DNA of 64,000 nucleotides from Galaxea fascicularis (Eukaryota; Cnidaria; Anthozoa; Scleractinia; Euphylliidae): NCBI GenBank assembly GCA_948470475.1, contig OX419344.1, positions 20,952,225 to 21,016,224 of the forward strand, read 5' to 3'. Shown piece by piece: positions 58,673 to 64,000 of this stretch (position 1 is its first letter; each line of letters starts with the position of its first letter). The notes under the pieces were generated by a model. It saw only the letters and a program-made list of their open reading frames with translations, ran no database searches and was not told where the DNA came from. The position numbers and the translations under genes were made by a program.

Positions 58673-60442
58673 AGTAAATAATAATTGATATTTCATGCTG
58701 GCGTCGTGAAGTGCCATTCTTATCGGTTTCTAAACTCGTATTCATGATTTTTTCAATATATATTGCAGACTTTCTTTGTCTTAAATGACTTGAGGTATTT
58801 ACCTCTTTCCCGATGTGTGGTCAAGTTACGAAAATAGACTGTTTCGAATCTTTAGCTAGTTTACCCATTAACTTAACAACACAGCATGCCAACAATTATC
58901 AAATGATATGAAATTTAATTTCTTTCTAACGATGCTTTGAATAATTGATTGTGCCTACCGTATGAATGTTTCACTCTGACTGTTTCAGAGTTGGCACAAA
59001 CATTGAACGCAGAAGTTCGTTCGTTGCCCTTAACCTAAGTTTACGAGCACTCCGTTTTTTCTGGAGGGATGATCATAACTAACTGGTATGTTTGACTGAT
59101 AGTTTTGTGAAGTAACTTAAAAGTTACAACGCAGCCATACGACTTACCAAGTCGGACACATAGGGAACACTTAAATTTTGGTTCGAAAATCTTTTTTTGC
59201 CAGCAAGAGAGGATTTCTTTTGTTGTCAGTTAGTATCGTCTCTGCATTAACTCCGAAATTTCAAGGAAATAATTTCGAAATTTACCAAGAAATGTTCCGA
59301 GACCGAGATTTATGTTGAAATTGTCTGGCTTGAATTAATGAAGCCCGTGAAAAAACTTGTCGTAAGAGGTTCATTCTGTTTAGAGGATTCTCTGTTTATT
59401 TTTATTGGTGATTTCTTTCGTCAGTTTCTCATTCTTGAATACTTTCACGCAGTGTTAGTTTCGCCAGACACAAGGCTTGACAGAAGATTTTAAAGACTAC
59501 AATCACCGTGAATTAAAATGAGGCATAAATGAACCATAAAATAAGAATCCAAATCTAGGAATGGAAATTTAGTTGGAAACTGTGTTAAAGTTAGATCGGT
59601 GACTGAAATAGATTTTTAACCAGAACAAAATTGTCAGCGAAACCGGTTCCTCCAAACTTATACTATCATCCTGGCCTGTGGTAGGAGATTATTGCTAAAA
59701 AAGTTGCATGGATAGTCTGTGACAATATCATAGCCAATACCTTGGCATACTATCTTAATAAAACAATTACAACAGCTGTAGATTCTCGCATGACATCTTT
59801 ATAATTATCTCTTCGATTCTTTTTTATGGAACTTCAGAAACGGAGTGACGTGAGTCCTTCCTATGAGTCACTAACAATTCTCTTGAAGTAAACCAACCCA
59901 TGCCACAATTGTTCTGTAGTCTAAGTGACTTTGGTAGTTTTCCATTCAGAGGGTGGAGCCACTTGAAAAGTTCTGAAACGTGATGAGGAAAAGTTAACTT
60001 AACGAGCTTAGTACGGGCGATGACGGTGCAAAAGTGTATTGTTCGTTTTCAATCACGTGACAAGGCAGCCATGTTGGTGTTCAATACGATTTTGTTTTTC
60101 GCAAAATTTACATTAAATATAAGGTTTAGCCGTTCCCAGCGGAGAGACAGGCTATTATTCTTCACCACCAACATGGCTGCCATGGCGTCACATTAAAGCG
60201 AGTGCGTGCCCCTCTTCACCGCACGAAATTAATCATTAATGATGTTTTTGGTTTAATTAAAACAACACGCCAAGTAGAAGCAACAGTTTCTCAGTGGGTT
60301 TTCTGTATCAAATTTCATTCACCGTGTTATTCTATCTCTATGAAGTCACGATACAGCCAAAATCATTATTAAGAATTAAATTTACATGTATGAAGCCAAA
60401 TCCTGATGCCAAGTCGAGTTTACGTATCCCAGAAATGTTTGC
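58547..60442 (+). repeat. Tandem duplication, unit 2 (1896 bp)
   Basis: Second copy of 56692-58546. It ends at AGAAATGTTTGC (60442), where unit 1 has GGAAATGTTTGC just before the junction. Indels include about 25 extra bases near 59730-59757 (in an ATACCTTGGCATACTATC segment, which also has a counterpart upstream of PAN gene 2). That segment therefore looks lost from unit 1 and not gained here. Confidence 0.9.
60057..60192. mobile_element. Inverted-repeat element with GGCAGCCATGTTGGTG ends (unit 2)
   Basis: Same element and same relative place as 58161-58293, with minor changes such as ATGGCTGCCATGG in place of ATGGCCGCCATGG near the right end. Confidence 0.72.
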
Positions 60443-60943
60443 TTGGCAAACAATTTTGTATGCGATATCAAGTTAACGATAATCCGGACAAGACTCCTAA
60501 GGTAAGTCAAAAGGCATAAACTACCCATTATTTTTACTATCGTCGAAATATCTGAAAAAATGCTGAAAACACGCATTTGGATACTGAATTAGTGATCACT
60601 GGGAAACACACAGTAATTGACTTGGCTCCTCTCGTCTGAACTAAAAAACTGTGGGAGAAATATCAAAAGCAAACTTCTTTTATTTGGACACCCGCCATTA
60701 ACGAGCCTTTTATACGCAGGAAAAAATCCGCTAAGGCATGCTGTTTCTTCTCAGATACTTTGGGCATCAGTTTAAGATTCTGATTACGAGGTGTAATATT
60801 TGCCCTGATAACCTTTTACGACCGCTTGTGTTTGAAACAGTCGATATAATTTTCGCGTGCGTTGATTAGTGAAGGTGATGCTCTGACGGTCAAACGCGTT
60901 TTGGGAGGTAGTCATTTTTGGCTCTTCTGGTGGTTAGCATGTA

Positions 60944-61276
60944 TTAAGGTGGCTCAAAACAGTTTCCAGAACTTTCCAAGACGTAGATTTTGATGGGTCA
61001 TTATTACTACTCTTTATCAGTTGATGCTATAATCATGGTATCAAAACACTGCCCAATTATTGGTGAATACGTTGGTATTATTTTTGTGACACTATAGGTT
61101 ACCATAGCAACTCTATGACCTGCTAAAAACACCCTTAATTTCAGCTTTAAGCGCTTATATTTCTAAAACGACACGGTGACATTTTTTCTTATTATAGAAT
61201 TTTCATAAGCAGGATGAGATGCAACTTTTGGCAAAGTTTAAATAAATTCCGTACATGGAGTTCAGAGCCACCTTAA
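60944..61276. mobile_element. TTAA-flanked MITE with GGTGGCTC ends
   Basis: TTAAGGTGGCTC at 60944 faces GAGCCACCTTAA at 61276. The TTAA on both sides is the target site used by piggyBac-type transposases. The perfect inverted ends are short (8 bases beyond TTAA), and no open frame is present in the 325 bases between. Assignment to piggyBac is an inference from target site alone. Confidence 0.68.
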
Positions 61277-61680
61277 AACGAACCTCTCGCGAGTCACAAC
61301 GCGCTTTCAGTCAAACATATTTCTTTGCCACGTTACGCTTATAATTTGTTTTTCCCATAACCTGTTTATATTTAATAATAAATTTAGAATGTTAAGAAAT
61401 TATTTAAAATTTGTCATCACACAGGTGTAAAGTGGGGGTTCTGGGCCACCCATCCACACGGAACCATACAAACCAGCGCAACGCCCGGCAACAAAATGTA
61501 ACACAGTGTAACGAAGCGAAGTGCGAGCGCGGTTGCTTGCCGTTGAGTGCAGTTGATCGCGGTTACTTGCGGTTGAGCGTGGTTGCGTGTGGATGAGGGC
61601 CCATCAACCACACGCGACCCACTACACGCCAGCCGGTGCCCATCGCGCTTCATGCACCGGCTGCCGCGTGGCCCAGGCTA

Positions 61681-61815
61681 ACACCCCTTTTAGAGGAAGG
61701 GTCTCTCGGGGATATGGCAACAGCTCCACCAGCCGTGTGGCCTAAGACGACACCCCTATTAGAGGAAGGTCCTCTTAGGGATATGGCAGCAGCCCCACCA
61801 ATGGCAACAGCTCTC
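61681..61815 (+). repeat. 69-bp tandem repeat, two copies, in the polymerase leader
   Basis: ACACCCCTTTTAGAGGAAGG and ACACCCCTATTAGAGGAAGG begin 69 bases apart. The translated frame repeats TPLLEEG, DMATAPP/DMAAAPP. It lies directly upstream of the polymerase fossil, and its composition matches that fossil more than the flanking DNA. Confidence 0.75.
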
Positions 61816-61856
61816 GAAGATCTGATCTGGAGCCTCCGCCCGAGTTTCTGGACCTG

Positions 61857-64000
61857 GTGCCCGACGACGAAGATGTCTGGGAGATGGCTTTACGCTTGAT
61901 TGACAAACCGGTGGACGAAGACGAAGATGTTGGCGGAGATGAAGGCGGAGATGAAGACGATGATTTCGGCGACGCTCTTGGGCAGTTGTTCAGGGAGCAT
62001 GAAGAATTCCATATCTCGCAAACCGACTTCTCGGTAAAAGACCATTGCCACGTTTCCGGAAGCTTCCGCGTTTCCGCGCACAACGAGTGCGACAAAAAAC
62101 TGCGGAACAATGCCAAGATGATTCCAATCCCCGTTGTATTCCACAATCTGAAGGGCTATGACGCACACCACTTGATGAAGGAGATGTCACAAACAGAAAA
62201 GGCCGGGGATCTGAGGTGAATTCCAAACAACATGGAAAAATACATTTCATTCTCTCTTGGCGGACTGTGATTCATCGACAGCAACGCCTTTCTGCTTTCC
62301 AGCTTGGACGCACTTGTGAAAGCCACACACGAAGAAGCGCTCAAAAACACAAACCCTTGTCAGAGACAAAGCAAACGAGTTAATCTCCTTCTCCAAAAAG
62401 GGATCTATCCCTATGAGTACATGGACTCATGGGGAACGTTCCACCTAACAAGCCTTCCAGCCAAAGAAAAATTCTTCAGCCATCTCTCCGGCGAGCACAT
62501 CTCGGACGCGTATTACGATCATGCGCACAAAGTTTGGAACACGTTCGGAAGCAGGACGCTGGGAGACTACCACGACCTCTATGTCCGGACAGACGTTGCT
62601 TTGCTGGCAGACGTTTTCGAAAACTTCCGAGACATCTGCCAAAAGCAATACGGCTTGGACCCCGCGAACTATTACACTTCTCCCGGCTTGTCCTGGGACG
62701 TGCTCCTGAAAAATACAGGCGTCGAGCTTTAGCTTCTGACAGACATCGACATGCACCTCTTCGTGGAGAGGGGGATGCGCGGAGGCATTTCGATGGTCAG
62801 CAAAAGGTATGCCCAAGCAAACAACTCCGGGGTGCTCGGCTACGATCCCTCCCAACCAAACAAGCACATCATGTATTGCGACGCAAACAACCTGTGCAGG
62901 TGGGCAATGAGCAAGCTCCTCCCCAATAACCGGTTCAAGTGGGTGCAGCTCTTGCCTGCAGAGGACCAGATACCCGAGAAGAAAGAAAACGCGAAACGCG
63001 GCTGGATTCTCGAGGTTGACCTTGAATATCCGCAAGAGCTTCACGAAGCGCACAACAGTTATCCACTCGCCCCGGAGAAAAAGGCAGTGCAAAAAGAATG
63101 GCTGTCACCTTTCCAAAAGGATCTCGTGGAGAGCCTCGGCCTCCACCCGTCAGACTTCAAAAAAACTCCTGCTGACGCTCCAGGACAAAAAGAACTACGT
63201 TGTGCACTACCGCAACCTGCAGTTCTATCTCGCGCAGGGAATGAAACTGAAAAAGATCCACAGAGTGCTAGAATTCGACCAGGAGCGCTGGGTGGAGCCG
63301 TACATCCGGATGAACACGGACTTCCGAAAGAAGGCCAAAAACACATTCGACAAAGACTTCTATAAGTTGATGAACAACTCCGTCTTCGGGAAGACCATGA
63401 AAAACCTGCGCAACCGCGTTGACATACGTCTTGTGTGTAGCCACGAAAACAACAAAATCCGGAAACTAACCGCCAGCCCTCTCTACTCAAGGCACGAATT
63501 CTTTGCAACAACCTTGTCGGAATCGAAATGCGGAAAAGCAAACTGGTTCTGAACAAACCGGTCTACGTTGGGGTGACGATCCTTGAAAACAGCAAAATCC
63601 TGATGTAATAATAATAATAATAATAATAATAAATACTTAATTGACCACTCCCCTAGAGGGGCTTTTCAGGGACAATGAAACAAATCATACAAATGAACAC
63701 AACAGAGTTAAGAATCCCAACTGGCGGGAGGCAGACCAGTTGGCTATTTACAAGGATGACCGAGGAGTTGAACCAGGCACGAACCCAGAACAACACCAGC
63801 TAGTGGCTAGAGCGGGATTTGAACCCGGGCCACCGCATTGAAATCCAGCGCCCTAAACCACTCGGCCATCCTGCCTCCACAATTCGATTTTGTACGATTT
63901 TTTGTACGGTTTGTACGATTTCTTCTACAACACTCTCAAGAAGTACTATTGGCCGAAATGTCAAATGCTCTATTCCGACACGGACAGCCTGCTGCTGGAA
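61857..64000 (+). pseudogene. Broken protein-primed family B DNA polymerase (Polinton/Maverick type), runs off the window
   Basis: Remnant of the replicative polymerase of a Polinton/Maverick-type element. In order along the strand: a short acidic leader; HCHVSGSFR with AHNECDKKL (part of a zinc-type module, with the expected first Cys pair missing); exonuclease motif FHNLKGYDAHHL; second exonuclease motif LGDYHDLYVRTDVALLADVF; palm motif YCDANNLCRWAMS; motif B FYKLMNNSVFGKTMKN; motif C YSDTDSLLLE at the window edge. It is inactive: in-frame stops at 62217-62219, 62268-62270 and 62730-62732, a frameshift near 63165 with a return near 63500, and a SINE at 63605-63880 between motifs B and C. 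Base composition is visibly GC-richer than the surrounding DNA. No capsid, integrase or protease gene is in view, so a full element cannot be shown; they could lie beyond 64000. Confidence 0.86.
63605..63880 (-). mobile_element. tRNA-derived SINE (copy 2) inserted in the polymerase fossil
   Basis: On the minus strand it starts GAGGCAGGATGGCCGAGTGG, contains GGGTTCAAATCCCGC (B-box), then CTAGCTGGTGTTGTTCTGGG and CTGCCTCCCGCCAGTTGGG as in 42716-43015, and ends in an ATT-repeat tail at 63608-63633. After the shared half the 3' parts differ between the two copies: here CCCCTCTAGGGGAGTGGTCA, there a TTTATTTG tail. The polymerase reading resumes just to the right at TACGATTTCTTCTAC (63914). Confidence 0.9.

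Noticed and set aside
62445..63556. Long minus-strand frames of 215 and 165 aa
   Set aside because: Shadow frames of the GC-rich polymerase fossil; the plus strand holds all polymerase motifs.

Overview
The window looks like nuclear DNA of an anthozoan cnidarian, most likely a stony coral. Genes are intron-rich, with short exons bounded by clear GT/AG sites. Proteins are metazoan: an N-terminally extended ferritin, an Ig/FN3 receptor tyrosine kinase, a sperm-type RIIa/IQ protein and secreted PAN-domain proteins. The spaces between are AT-rich and full of short inverted-repeat elements, SINEs and microsatellites. The organism call is inference from gene content; no species-specific marker was identified.

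Layout: (1) 2.0-3.9 kb, minus strand: H-type ferritin in five clear exons, with a candidate 5' exon at 5.3-5.4 kb. (2) 11.8-14.6 kb, minus strand: a two-exon SPA17-like gene (RIIa docking domain plus seven IQ motifs), with a hAT-like MITE directly behind its stop codon. (3) 16.5-31.0 kb, minus strand: a 22-exon receptor tyrosine kinase whose exon phases close perfectly to 1269 aa (signal peptide, three Ig, four FN3, TM, juxtamembrane region, complete tyrosine kinase). (4) 31-44.6 kb: no convincing gene; dispersed repeats, a 300-bp tandem duplication and a tRNA-derived SINE. (5) 44.7-60.4 kb: an array of PAN/apple-domain secreted-protein genes. Two intact plus-strand genes (47.6 and 52.8 kb) share the same kind of first exon and 5' flank but carry unrelated second exons. 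Three degraded minus-strand PAN exons accompany them (44.7, 56.6 and 58.5 kb), and a recent tandem duplication of about 1.86 kb (56.7-60.4 kb) carries the 5' flank without any intact gene. (6) 61.4-64.0 kb: a GC-richer fossil of a protein-primed family B DNA polymerase of the Polinton/Maverick type, broken by stops, frameshifts and an inserted SINE, and running off the window edge.

The genes do not form one pathway. They are unlinked housekeeping, signalling, sperm/cilium and secreted-recognition loci. The strongest candidates for something undescribed are the modular PAN array (constant signal-peptide/PAN exon joined to different C-terminal exons, with promoter-like flanks duplicated without their genes) and the several distinct inverted-repeat element families. 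Exon boundaries and repeat pairings were read by eye; no alignment or database search was run.
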